Source: Propionibacteriaceae bacterium
GTDB lineage: Bacteria > Actinomycetota > Actinomycetes > Propionibacteriales > Propionibacteriaceae
Reading direction: 5' to 3'
Assembly (NCBI GenBank): GCA_009781325.1
Contig: WQYJ01000006.1
Span: 1-23,333 of the forward strand
DNA: 23,333 nucleotides
In this document: piece by piece, positions 16,373-22,777 of the stretch
Layout of the letters: every line of letters begins with the position of its first letter
How positions within the stretch are numbered: position 1 is the stretch's first letter
Position numbers and translations under genes: made by a program
Notes under the pieces: generated by a model
The model's input: the letters and a program-made list of their open reading frames with translations, nothing else
Told to the model about the DNA's origin: nothing
Databases searched by the model: none

Positions 16373-16406
16373 GAGCCAAGGGGCCTGGCTCCCAAGCATG
16401 GGCTAG
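16373..16406. repeat. 34-bp dispersed repeat, copy 1
   Basis: GAGCC-n-AGGGG-n-CTGGCTC followed by CCCAAGCATGGGC; the second copy is at 16580-16613 in the same orientation with a few mismatches. Each copy can fold into two small hairpins (GAGCCA/TGGCTC and CCCA-agca-TGGG). It does not resemble the 35-bp element. Confidence 0.75.
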
Positions 16407-16445
16407 GAAGGGTGACAAAGGGGACGGTCCTTTGTCGCAACCCCA

Positions 16446-16559
16446 GGTCATCCTGCCGCCAGGCAGGACCCCCGGCAGCCGACGTGTGGAGTGGGGAAGA
16501 GAACCTGCCAATAAGTCCCTACCTTACCCGCCGGGGGTCCTGCCTGCGGCAGGATGACC
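16446..16559. repeat. Head-to-head pair of 35-bp elements
   Basis: A forward 35-bp core (16446-16480) is followed after about 45 bp by an inverted core (about 16526-16559; its conserved part starts at 16530 and lacks one G). The linker keeps ggaagagaa and aagtcc-n-tac from the array at 1-470. The forward-linker-inverted layout and spacing match the junction between units 3 and 4 of that array, so the two loci are homologous. Confidence 0.88.
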
Positions 16560-16579
16560 GGGGGTTTGGTTTTCCTAGT

Positions 16580-16613
16580 GAGCCCAGGGGTCTGGCTCCC
16601 AAGCATGGGCCAG
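16580..16613. repeat. 34-bp dispersed repeat, copy 2
   Basis: Second copy of the repeat at 16373-16406, starting 15 bp downstream of the pgi stop codon. Its two hairpins may double as the end of the pgi transcript. The two copies bracket the paired 35-bp elements. Confidence 0.75.
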
Positions 16614-16627
16614 CAACCCATCCCCTG

Positions 16628-18298
16628 TCATGTTCTGGTGCTGTGGTAATACCGGATCAGCGACTTGGTGGAACTGTCCTGTTCTGCAAGCGCGTCGGCA
16701 TCTCCACCTAGAGCAGGGGCGATTTGCAGGGCCAGTTGCTTACCCAGTTCAACCCCCCATTGGTCAAAGGAGTCTATTCCCCAGATGACACCTTGAACGA
16801 AGGTGATGTGCTCATACAAGGCGATCAACTGCCCGACGACAGAAGGTGTCAAAGCGGGGGCCATGATCGTGGTAGTGGGGCGGTTCCCAGGGAAAGCACG
16901 GTGCGGTACCAGCGCAGGCGCAGTCCCCTCCGCGCGTACTTCGTCTTCAGTCTTGCCGAAAGCCAGAGCCTTGGTTTGCGCGAAGAAGTTCGCGAGCAGG
17001 AGTTCGTGGACATCGGTCCCGCCGTCCTTGAGTGGATGAGCCGGAGTAGCCACCGCAATGAAGTCAGCAGGGACAATCTGCGTACCCTGATGCAGCAACT
17101 GGAAGAAAGCGTGCTGGCCATTCGTTCCAGGCTCACCCCAATACACAGCACCAGTATCAGTCTTGACCGGCGTGCCATCAATGCAAACCCTCTTGCCATT
17201 GGATTCCATGATCAACTGCTGGAGATAGGCTGCGAAGCGATGCAGATACTGGGAGTACGGCAGGATGGCATAGCTGGTTGCTCCGAGGAAGTCGCGATAC
17301 CACACACCGAGCATTCCCATCAGAACTGGGACGTTGCTGCTGAAAGGTTCATTGCAGAAATGCTGGTCGATCTGATGCATCCCGTCGAGGAACTCGGCGA
17401 AGGCCTCCGGCCCGAAAGCAATAGCGAGGGAGGTCCCCACAGCAGAACCCACTGAATAACGCCCTCCGACCCAATCCCAGAAACCAAAGGCATTTGCAGG
17501 GTCAATTCCGAAGGCTTCCACCTTGTCCAGAGCAGTCGATACCGCAACGAAATGCTTGGCGACAGCCCCAGCCCGACTCGACTCCGAGAGCCCAATCGCA
17601 CCCTTATCGCGCAGGGAATCCCACAGCCATTGACGAGCAAGACGGGCATTTGTCAGGGTTTCCAAGGTTGTGAAGGTCTTCGAAGCAACAATGAACAGGG
17701 TTGTCTCAGGATCAAGATCGCGAGTCTTCTCGACAAGGTCACTGGGGTCAATGTTGGAGATAAAACGGCACTCTAACTGAGGCTTCACCAGGGGTTTGAG
17801 AGCCTCATAGACCATCACAGGGCCAAGGTCCGAGCCGCCAATCCCAATGTTGACGACAGTACGGATAGTCTTGCCGGTTGAACCAACCCAGACTCCCTCG
17901 CGTACTTTACGCGCAAACTCATAGACTCGATCCAGGACTTCGTGAACCTGGGTGACGACATCCGTACCATCAACGATCAGGGAATCACTGCGTGGGCGCC
18001 GCAAGGCTGTGTGGAGCACCGATCTGTTCTCGGTGGTGTTGATGCGCGCACCGGCAAACATTGCATCACGGCGTGCAGCCAAATCCATGTGAGACGCGAG
18101 GTCAACTAGCGCATTCATTATGGGCTGCGTGGTAAGGTTCTTCGACAGATCGACATGAAGGTCACCAGCGGTGAAAGTCATTGAGGTCGCACGATGTGGG
18201 TCAGTGGTAAACCATGAACGCAAATCGGGGTTGAGGCCCCGTCCCAGATCAGCCAAGTGGCTCCATGCGGGTGTCTTGGTTGCATCAAGTGTAGTCAT
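16628..18298 (-). CDS. pgi: Glucose-6-phosphate isomerase
   Basis: A 556-residue cytoplasmic enzyme that interconverts glucose 6-phosphate and fructose 6-phosphate in glycolysis and gluconeogenesis. Signature blocks are VNIGIGGSDLGP (149-160), FISNIDPSDL (179-188), ASKTFTTLETL (205-215), WDWVGGRYSVGSAVG (275-289), the catalytic-Glu block MESNGKRV (364-371, Glu366), GEPGTNGQHAFFQLLHQGT (388-406, His396) and FDQWGVELGK near the C-terminus with the conserved Lys. Length matches the long bacterial/eukaryotic type. The ATG start has only a weak AAAGTAAG upstream. It converges on the reductase gene and diverges from the small Ig-like protein gene. No anomalies seen. Confidence 0.98.
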   Translation of the reverse strand: MTTLDATKTPAWSHLADLGRGLNPDLRSWFTTDPHRATSMTFTAGDLHVDLSKNLTTQPIMNALVDLASHMDLAARRDAMFAGARINTTENRSVLHTALRRPRSDSLIVDGTDVVTQVHEVLDRVYEFARKVREGVWVGSTGKTIRTVVNIGIGGSDLGPVMVYEALKPLVKPQLECRFISNIDPSDLVEKTRDLDPETTLFIVASKTFTTLETLTNARLARQWLWDSLRDKGAIGLSESSRAGAVAKHFVAVSTALDKVEAFGIDPANAFGFWDWVGGRYSVGSAVGTSLAIAFGPEAFAEFLDGMHQIDQHFCNEPFSSNVPVLMGMLGVWYRDFLGATSYAILPYSQYLHRFAAYLQQLIMESNGKRVCIDGTPVKTDTGAVYWGEPGTNGQHAFFQLLHQGTQIVPADFIAVATPAHPLKDGGTDVHELLLANFFAQTKALAFGKTEDEVRAEGTAPALVPHRAFPGNRPTTTIMAPALTPSVVGQLIALYEHITFVQGVIWGIDSFDQWGVELGKQLALQIAPALGGDADALAEQDSSTKSLIRYYHSTRT

Positions 18299-18341
18299 GA
18301 ACTTACTTTAGTGGGTTTTGGTTGGATTCAGTAGTATGTTG

Positions 18342-18347
18342 ATTATA
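18342..18347 (-). promoter_or_regulatory. Candidate -10 box for pgi
   Basis: A perfect TATAAT on the minus strand lies 44 bp upstream of the pgi ATG. No good -35 sequence is found at 16-18 bp, so activator dependence or chance is possible. Confidence 0.4.
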
Positions 18348-18427
18348 CGAAGGCTCGTGGCAGGCCTAGCGTTAACGGCGTCAGGCGGGGGAAAGTCGGT
18401 CGTCAACAGCGTTGTAACGAAAGGTTG

Positions 18428-18544
18428 ATGAGCATGAAGATTGTGAGGATGCCCCGGAAAGGCGCCTTTTCACTACGCGTGCTGCCCGTGTATGCTTGTC
18501 CACCACAAGGTTGTAAAAGTGGTGATTTGGGGAGGCGAAAGTGA
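18428..18544 (+). CDS. Possible 38-residue leader peptide
   Basis: An ATG at 18428, with GAAAGG a few bases upstream, opens a 38-codon frame beginning MSMKIVRMPRKG and rich in Arg, Lys and Gly, with two Cys. Its TGA overlaps the GTG start of the Ig-like protein gene as GTGA, a typical translational-coupling arrangement. No homologue is recognised. The GGGGAGG that serves the downstream gene lies inside this frame. It could be a regulatory leader, or the overlap may be chance in an untranslated leader. Confidence 0.3.
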   Translation: MSMKIVRMPRKGAFSLRVLPVYACPPQGCKSGDLGRRK

Positions 18545-19524
18545 AACGCGCGTTTGCCCTCATGGCGATAATGGCCGTCGCCGTTACCGTCGCATTCAGT
18601 TTTTCTGTTCCGCAAGCTTCAGCGGCACCCACTCCGGTGATTAGTGTGTCAGCTCAGGTCGATGCCAATGGGCTCTATGTCTATGGTTCGATGTTTGACC
18701 CATCCGGGGCTGGCATCTCCTCCATGGCACTAAATGTCTCCTGCACCGGTGGTGGTTCGACCACAGTAGTCACAGCAAGCGATGGTTCATTCGCGGCTGT
18801 CCTTCCACGCCCCTCGCATGGTTCACATACTGTTCGTGTGACCTGGAATGGTGATGCGAACTACAACGCCACAACAGGGTCCACTCACGTGAATGTTCAG
18901 AAGGAAACCAAGTCACAGTCTTCACTCACAGTGGCGATAGACCCCGCTCAAGCTCTGCCGGGCACGGCAGTTTTTGTGAAGGGAAAACTCTCCAGCGGAA
19001 CTCGGCCTATTGCTTCAGCTATCGTGAACCTGACCAGTGATTTCGGGGACTTCACCACCTCGGTCGGTACCGATGGAAACGGAGCCTTTGAAGCCACCAT
19101 ACCTCTGCCGGCGGCGACCAAGCCTCCTGGAAGCTTCACAGTAACCGCCAGCTTCAATGGTGACAATATCTATACAGCCTCATCTGCGAAGGTCAGTGCA
19201 TCGGTGATCACACCCCCGACTCCCACTCCGACACCAACAGGTACGCCGACAGCTACCGCGACACCGACTTCGAAGAGTTCAACTGCCAATCCAGGTGGGC
19301 AACCAACGCTGGTGGGACCTGAAAACGAAGGAACAAAGGCGGATACTTCTCGGTTGCTGATCGTCGGAATTATCTTCTTTGGAGTGGCCTTCGTTGCTGT
19401 TGGTGCTCTGTTGGTTTTAGGCATCATCTCTCACACCCGTAACGCTCTTGAAGACGACGAACGCCGAGGCTTCGGAACCGACTTCGGTAAAGAGGATGTG
19501 ACAGATACGCCTCGAGGCAGGTAA
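18541..19524 (+). CDS. Membrane-anchored Ig-like repeat surface protein
   Basis: A 327-residue secreted, membrane-tethered protein. A signal peptide covers residues 1-28 (cleavage after QASA). Two bacterial Ig-like domains lie at about 31-120 and 126-222, each ending in a V-W/F-NGD-NY strand typical of Big_3-type repeats. A Pro/Thr stalk follows (224-243), then a Gly/Glu linker, one membrane helix (272-296) and a charged 30-residue cytoplasmic tail. There is no LPXTG motif, so anchoring is by the helix rather than by sortase. GTG start with GGGGAGG upstream. It lies 79 bp before rpsF, but the rpsF leader structure suggests separate control. Function unknown; spacer or adhesion roles are plausible. 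Confidence 0.88.
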   Translation: MKRAFALMAIMAVAVTVAFSFSVPQASAAPTPVISVSAQVDANGLYVYGSMFDPSGAGISSMALNVSCTGGGSTTVVTASDGSFAAVLPRPSHGSHTVRVTWNGDANYNATTGSTHVNVQKETKSQSSLTVAIDPAQALPGTAVFVKGKLSSGTRPIASAIVNLTSDFGDFTTSVGTDGNGAFEATIPLPAATKPPGSFTVTASFNGDNIYTASSAKVSASVITPPTPTPTPTGTPTATATPTSKSSTANPGGQPTLVGPENEGTKADTSRLLIVGIIFFGVAFVAVGALLVLGIISHTRNALEDDERRGFGTDFGKEDVTDTPRGR

Positions 19525-19535
19525 ACTGTTCCGCT

Positions 19536-19594
19536 GGCACTAGTGCCGCACTCTCCTGCCGCGGGACCTCCTCGCGGCCGATAGTCCAGAGGAG
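19536..19594 (+). promoter_or_regulatory. Structured rpsF leader, candidate S6:S18 or attenuator element
   Basis: A 12-bp palindrome GGCACTAGTGCC (19536-19547) is followed by the hairpin GCCGCG-ggacctcct-CGCGGC (19558-19563 / 19573-19578), with CCG directly on its 3' side. CTCCTC (19568-19573) is complementary to the rpsF ribosome-binding stretch GAGGAG (19589-19594), and GGAC (19564-19567) to GTCC (19584-19587). The leader can therefore either form the stem or sequester the ribosome-binding site. S6:S18 complexes are known to bind rpsF leaders through a bulged CCG hairpin; whether this is that motif is inference. Confidence 0.5.
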
Positions 19595-19603
19595 ACACGC
19601 AAT

Positions 19604-19894
19604 ATGCGTAGTTATGAAATCATGATCATCCTTGATCCCGAGGTTGATGACCGCCAGGTACAAGGCATCATTGATAACCACCTGAAGCCGGTCACGAAGG
19701 CCGGTGGGGAGATCACCAACATCGACATTATGGGTCGTCGCCGCTTTGCGTACGAGATCAAGAAAAAGTCCGAAGGGACCTATGTAGTGGTGAATCTTGA
19801 TGCCGATTCTGCCGTTATCAAGGAACTTGACCGTCGCCTGAGCATTGATGAAAAGGTGCTGCGAGCCAAGGTCTTCCGCCCGGAAACCAAGTGA
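19604..19894 (+). CDS. rpsF: 30S ribosomal protein bS6
   Basis: A 96-residue small-subunit protein that pairs with bS18 on the 16S rRNA platform. MRSYEIMIILDPE, MGRRRFAYEIKKKSEGTYVV and the C-terminal DEKVLRAKV strand are typical. It is the first gene of the rpsF-ssb-rpsR-rplI operon. ATG start with AGAGGAGA upstream, in a region that may be sequestered by the leader. Length matches other actinobacteria. Confidence 0.98.
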   Translation: MRSYEIMIILDPEVDDRQVQGIIDNHLKPVTKAGGEITNIDIMGRRRFAYEIKKKSEGTYVVVNLDADSAVIKELDRRLSIDEKVLRAKVFRPETK

Positions 19895-19957
19895 CAACGA
19901 AAAAATTGTCGTAAGTCTCTGACAGTCTAGAATCACCACAGTCGAACAAGGATCAAC

Positions 19958-20431
19958 ATGGCAGGTGAAACAGTCATCACAATCGTCGGCAATCTGACCG
20001 GCGACCCCGAGCTGCGGTTCACCCCATCTGGGGCAGCCGTCGCAAACTTCACAGTCGCATCCACGCCGCGTACTTTCGATCGCATGACGAATGAATGGAA
20101 AGACGGCGAAGCGATGTTCCTCAACTGCTCGGTGTGGCGTCAGGTCGCAGAGAATGTGGCCGAGTCGCTCACCAAAGGCATGAGGGTCATCGTCTCGGGG
20201 CGGCTCAAGTCGCGCTCCTACGAAACACAGTCCGGCGAACGCCGTACGGTCTTCGAGGTTGAGGTCGATGAAATCGGTCCTGCATTGAGGTATGCAACGG
20301 CGAAGGTCACGCGCAACCCCTCATCAGGCAACTTCCAATCCGGTTCTGCTGGATGGTCAGCCCCTGCCGAGCAAACACCTCCGGCGGCTGACCCTTGGGC
20401 ATCCGCTCAATCCGACGAACCACCATTCTAA
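19958..20431 (+). CDS. ssb: Single-stranded DNA-binding protein
   Basis: A 157-residue SSB that coats single-stranded DNA during replication, repair and recombination. The OB fold covers residues 1-110 (VITIVGNLTGDPELRFTPSG, FLNCSVWRQVAENV, GMRVIVSGRLKSRSYE). A short disordered Ser/Pro/Ala linker leads to the acidic tip DEPPF, the docking site for partner proteins. The linker is shorter than in many actinobacterial SSBs. The gene lies in the usual slot between rpsF and rpsR, which ties replication and translation genes in one transcript. ATG start with AAGGATC just upstream. Confidence 0.98.
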   Translation: MAGETVITIVGNLTGDPELRFTPSGAAVANFTVASTPRTFDRMTNEWKDGEAMFLNCSVWRQVAENVAESLTKGMRVIVSGRLKSRSYETQSGERRTVFEVEVDEIGPALRYATAKVTRNPSSGNFQSGSAGWSAPAEQTPPAADPWASAQSDEPPF

Positions 20432-20434
20432 CTT

Positions 20435-20544
20435 CCCCGTCTCTGCGGGGTTGACCCAGGCACCCAGCCCGGGTCGCGTGGCGCGCTGCCACACCAGCCC
20501 TAGCCAGGGCAGGAAACCAAGGCACATTCCGGCTGGCAAGCCGG
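20435..20544 (+). promoter_or_regulatory. Run of consecutive hairpins between ssb and rpsR
   Basis: The 135-bp gap holds five adjacent stems: CCCCG/CGGGG (20435-20450), GACCC/GGGTC (20453-20475), GTGGC/GCCAC (20478-20492), GCCCT/AGGGC (20497-20510) and CCGGCT/AGCCGG (20529-20544). Only the first is placed and shaped like a terminator. Such dense structure inside an operon suggests RNA processing or independent control of rpsR-rplI. No open frame here is convincing. Confidence 0.55.
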
Positions 20545-20566
20545 GCTCAAGAAAGGGAGCACCACA

Positions 20567-20800
20567 ATGGCCGCACGTAAGCCAATCATGAAGAAGAAGA
20601 TCATCCCGGTGAAGACGATTCACATCGGGGAGGTCGACTACAAGGATGTTGCGCTGCTGCGCAAGTTCATCTCCGATCGCGGCAAGATTCGTTCCCGCCG
20701 CGTCACGGGTCTCACTGTTCAGGATCAGCGCAAGGTTGCTCAGGCAATCAAGAATGCGCGCGAGGTCGCCCTGTTGCCGTACGCAACATCGGGTCGGTAA
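20567..20800 (+). CDS. rpsR: 30S ribosomal protein bS18, cysteine-free form
   Basis: A 77-residue bS18 with the family core VDYKDVALLRKFISDRGKI-SRRVTG and the ALLPY end. The N-terminal part has no cysteine, whereas zinc-binding S18 carries two CxxC-like pairs, one at the K-C-x-F-C position. This is therefore the zinc-independent (C-) type, yet it occupies the main rpsF operon. In Mycobacterium the copy in this position is the Cys-containing form. ATG start with AAAGGGAG upstream. Followed by rplI after 12 bp. Confidence 0.97.
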   Translation: MAARKPIMKKKIIPVKTIHIGEVDYKDVALLRKFISDRGKIRSRRVTGLTVQDQRKVAQAIKNAREVALLPYATSGR

Positions 20801-20812
20801 GGAGTAGTTGCC

Positions 20813-21259
20813 ATGAAGCTCATTCTCACCACCACTGTTGACAAGCTCGGTATCGCTGGCGACATCGTTGATGTGCGTCCTGGCTATGGCCGTAACTTCC
20901 TTCTTCCTCAAGGCCGTGCCATTAAGTGGACCCGCGGCGCCGAAAAGCAGATCGACGGAATCAAGAGGGCCAGAGATGCCCGCGAGATCCGCGGAATCGA
21001 CCACGCTAGTGAGGTTCGCACCCAGCTTGAGGCGCTAACGATTTCCATCAAGGCTCGTTCTGGTGCTTCAGGGACTCTCTTTGGGTCTGTGACTGCTTCA
21101 GCACTCGCCCAAGCGATCAAGGCTTGCGGAGGCCCCGCCGTCGATAAGCGCAGCATCACCGTGGTCAAGCCCATCAAGACTTTGGGAACCCACACCATCG
21201 CTGTCAAGCTTCACGACGCAGTCACCGCCCATATTCCTGTGGAAGTCGTTGCCGCCTAA
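20813..21259 (+). CDS. rplI: 50S ribosomal protein bL9
   Basis: A 148-residue bL9. The N-terminal domain (MKLILTTTVDKLGIAGDIVDVRPGYGRNFLLPQGRA) binds 23S rRNA, a long central helix spans about 42-75, and the C-terminal domain includes GTLFGSVTASALAQAI and ends in HIPVEV. ATG start with TAAGGAG upstream. Last gene of the ribosomal cluster: no dnaB follows, unlike many actinobacteria, and a 35-bp element begins 10 bp after its stop codon. Confidence 0.98.
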   Translation: MKLILTTTVDKLGIAGDIVDVRPGYGRNFLLPQGRAIKWTRGAEKQIDGIKRARDAREIRGIDHASEVRTQLEALTISIKARSGASGTLFGSVTASALAQAIKACGGPAVDKRSITVVKPIKTLGTHTIAVKLHDAVTAHIPVEVVAA

Positions 21260-21268
21260 GGTAACCCC

Positions 21269-21303
21269 GGTCATCTTGCCGCCAGGCAGGACCCCCGGCA
21301 GCC
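21269..21303. repeat. Single 35-bp element
   Basis: One forward copy of the core (one mismatch in the left arm, CTTGCC for CCTGCC) sits between rplI and the CCA-adding enzyme gene, without the linker seen at the other loci. Its hairpin could end or stabilise the ribosomal transcript. Confidence 0.88.
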
Positions 21304-21351
21304 GAACCATGGACTCGGGACAATGCAGGATTTAACAAAGCGAAGTATGCC

Positions 21352-22761
21352 ATGCTGAATTCTGAACTAGCTCGCCTAAGCCCCGTGACTACCCCGCTCG
21401 CCGATGCGTTCACACAAGCCGGGCACTCCCTGTTCCTCGTAGGCGGGTGTGTGCGGGATGCGATCCTGGGGATTCCTTGCGATGACCTAGACTTCGCAAC
21501 CTCAGCACGCCCAGACGATATCGAAGCAATTCTTCGCCGCCACGGCGGACCAATCTGGGATATGGGCCGCGAGTTCGGAACCATCGGAACGATCGTGCGC
21601 ACCAAGTACGAGGAATATACCGTCGAAGTCACAACCTTTCGAGCTGATGTCTACGAACCCGGTTCACGCAAACCTGTGGTCGGTTTCGGGGATAACATCC
21701 ACGACGACCTCATTCGCCGCGACTTCACGATCAATGCCATGGCAGTCGATATGGCTGATGGCACATTCGTGGATCCTTTCCGTGGTGAGGTTGATCTTGT
21801 GGAAGGAGTCATTCGTACTCCTGCTACTGCTCAGCGTTCTTTCTCCGATGATCCGCTGCGGATGATGAGGGCAGCCCGCTTCGCTGCGAGGTTCGGATTC
21901 CGCCCTGTCCCGGAAGTCATCTCCGCGATGATGGAGATGACTCAGCGTCTGGGGATTGTTTCCGCCGAGCGAATCCGTGATGAGTTCACAAAGCTGCTGC
22001 TGACAGATACACCTAGGGTCGGAGTAGACATTTTGGTGCGAACAGGGCTGGCTGAGATCTTCATCCCTGAACTGCCTGCGCTGCGCTTAGAAATCGACGA
22101 GCATCACCACCACAAGGATGTCTACGAACACTCCCTGACTGTTCTCGACCAGGCGATCCTGCTGGAAAAGGACCGCAATCACGCCCCAGATATCGTCAAC
22201 CGTCTGGCAGCTCTGCTCCATGACATCGGCAAGCCGCGTACTCGCCGGATGGAACCTGGAGGCAAGGTGAGCTTCTATCATCACGATGTCGTCGGCGCCA
22301 AGATGGTCAGAAAACGCCTGATGCAACTGAAGTTCTCCAAGGATGTCACCGAGTCAGTCTCGTCTCTGATCGAACTGCACTTGCGCTTCCATGGATATGG
22401 TGAGGGTCAGTGGACGGATTCCGCCGTACGCCGTTACGTACGTGATGCTGGACCAGAACTGGAGCGCCTCCACATTCTGACCCGCTCAGATTGCACAACC
22501 CGCAACAAGGCGAAAGCTGAGCGACTGCGCAGGGCTTACGAGGAACTTGAGTGGAGAATCGACGAGTTAGCCGCACAAGAGGAACTCAACTCCATCCGTC
22601 CTGAACTCAACGGTAACCAGATCATGGAGATCCTCGGAATTGGCCCTGGCCGTAATGTCGGTCGAGCCTATGCCTACTTACTGGAGCAACGCCTGGATCG
22701 AGGCCCCGTCAGCGTCGAAGAAGCCACCGCCGAATTGCTGGCCTGGTGGAATTCCCGCTAA
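21352..22761 (+). CDS. pcnA: CCA tRNA nucleotidyltransferase
   Basis: A 469-residue class II nucleotidyltransferase that adds or repairs the 3' CCA end of tRNAs. The head motif LVGGCVRDAILG (29-40) and the metal-binding DLD (45-47) are intact. RRDFTINAMA and DDPLRMMRAARFAARFGF follow. A C-terminal HD domain shows HHHHKDVYEHS and LLHDIGKP, the arrangement found in actinobacterial CCA-adding enzymes (often named PcnA); the HD part may have phosphohydrolase activity. The N-terminus matches the family from about residue 14. The ribosome-binding site before the ATG is weak, and no earlier in-frame start is better. The next gene begins 16 bp downstream, so they are probably co-transcribed. Confidence 0.95.
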   Translation: MLNSELARLSPVTTPLADAFTQAGHSLFLVGGCVRDAILGIPCDDLDFATSARPDDIEAILRRHGGPIWDMGREFGTIGTIVRTKYEEYTVEVTTFRADVYEPGSRKPVVGFGDNIHDDLIRRDFTINAMAVDMADGTFVDPFRGEVDLVEGVIRTPATAQRSFSDDPLRMMRAARFAARFGFRPVPEVISAMMEMTQRLGIVSAERIRDEFTKLLLTDTPRVGVDILVRTGLAEIFIPELPALRLEIDEHHHHKDVYEHSLTVLDQAILLEKDRNHAPDIVNRLAALLHDIGKPRTRRMEPGGKVSFYHHDVVGAKMVRKRLMQLKFSKDVTESVSSLIELHLRFHGYGEGQWTDSAVRRYVRDAGPELERLHILTRSDCTTRNKAKAERLRRAYEELEWRIDELAAQEELNSIRPELNGNQIMEILGIGPGRNVGRAYAYLLEQRLDRGPVSVEEATAELLAWWNSR

Positions 22762-22777
22762 GTGAACTGGAGTGAGA

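Noticed and set aside
16268..16711. A 147-residue + strand coding region across the repeat block
   Set aside because: It translates hairpins and both repeat families and runs into the 3' end of pgi; no coding character.
16724..17455. A 243-residue + strand frame opposite pgi
   Set aside because: Antisense to highly conserved pgi codons, with no ribosome-binding site or recognisable domain.
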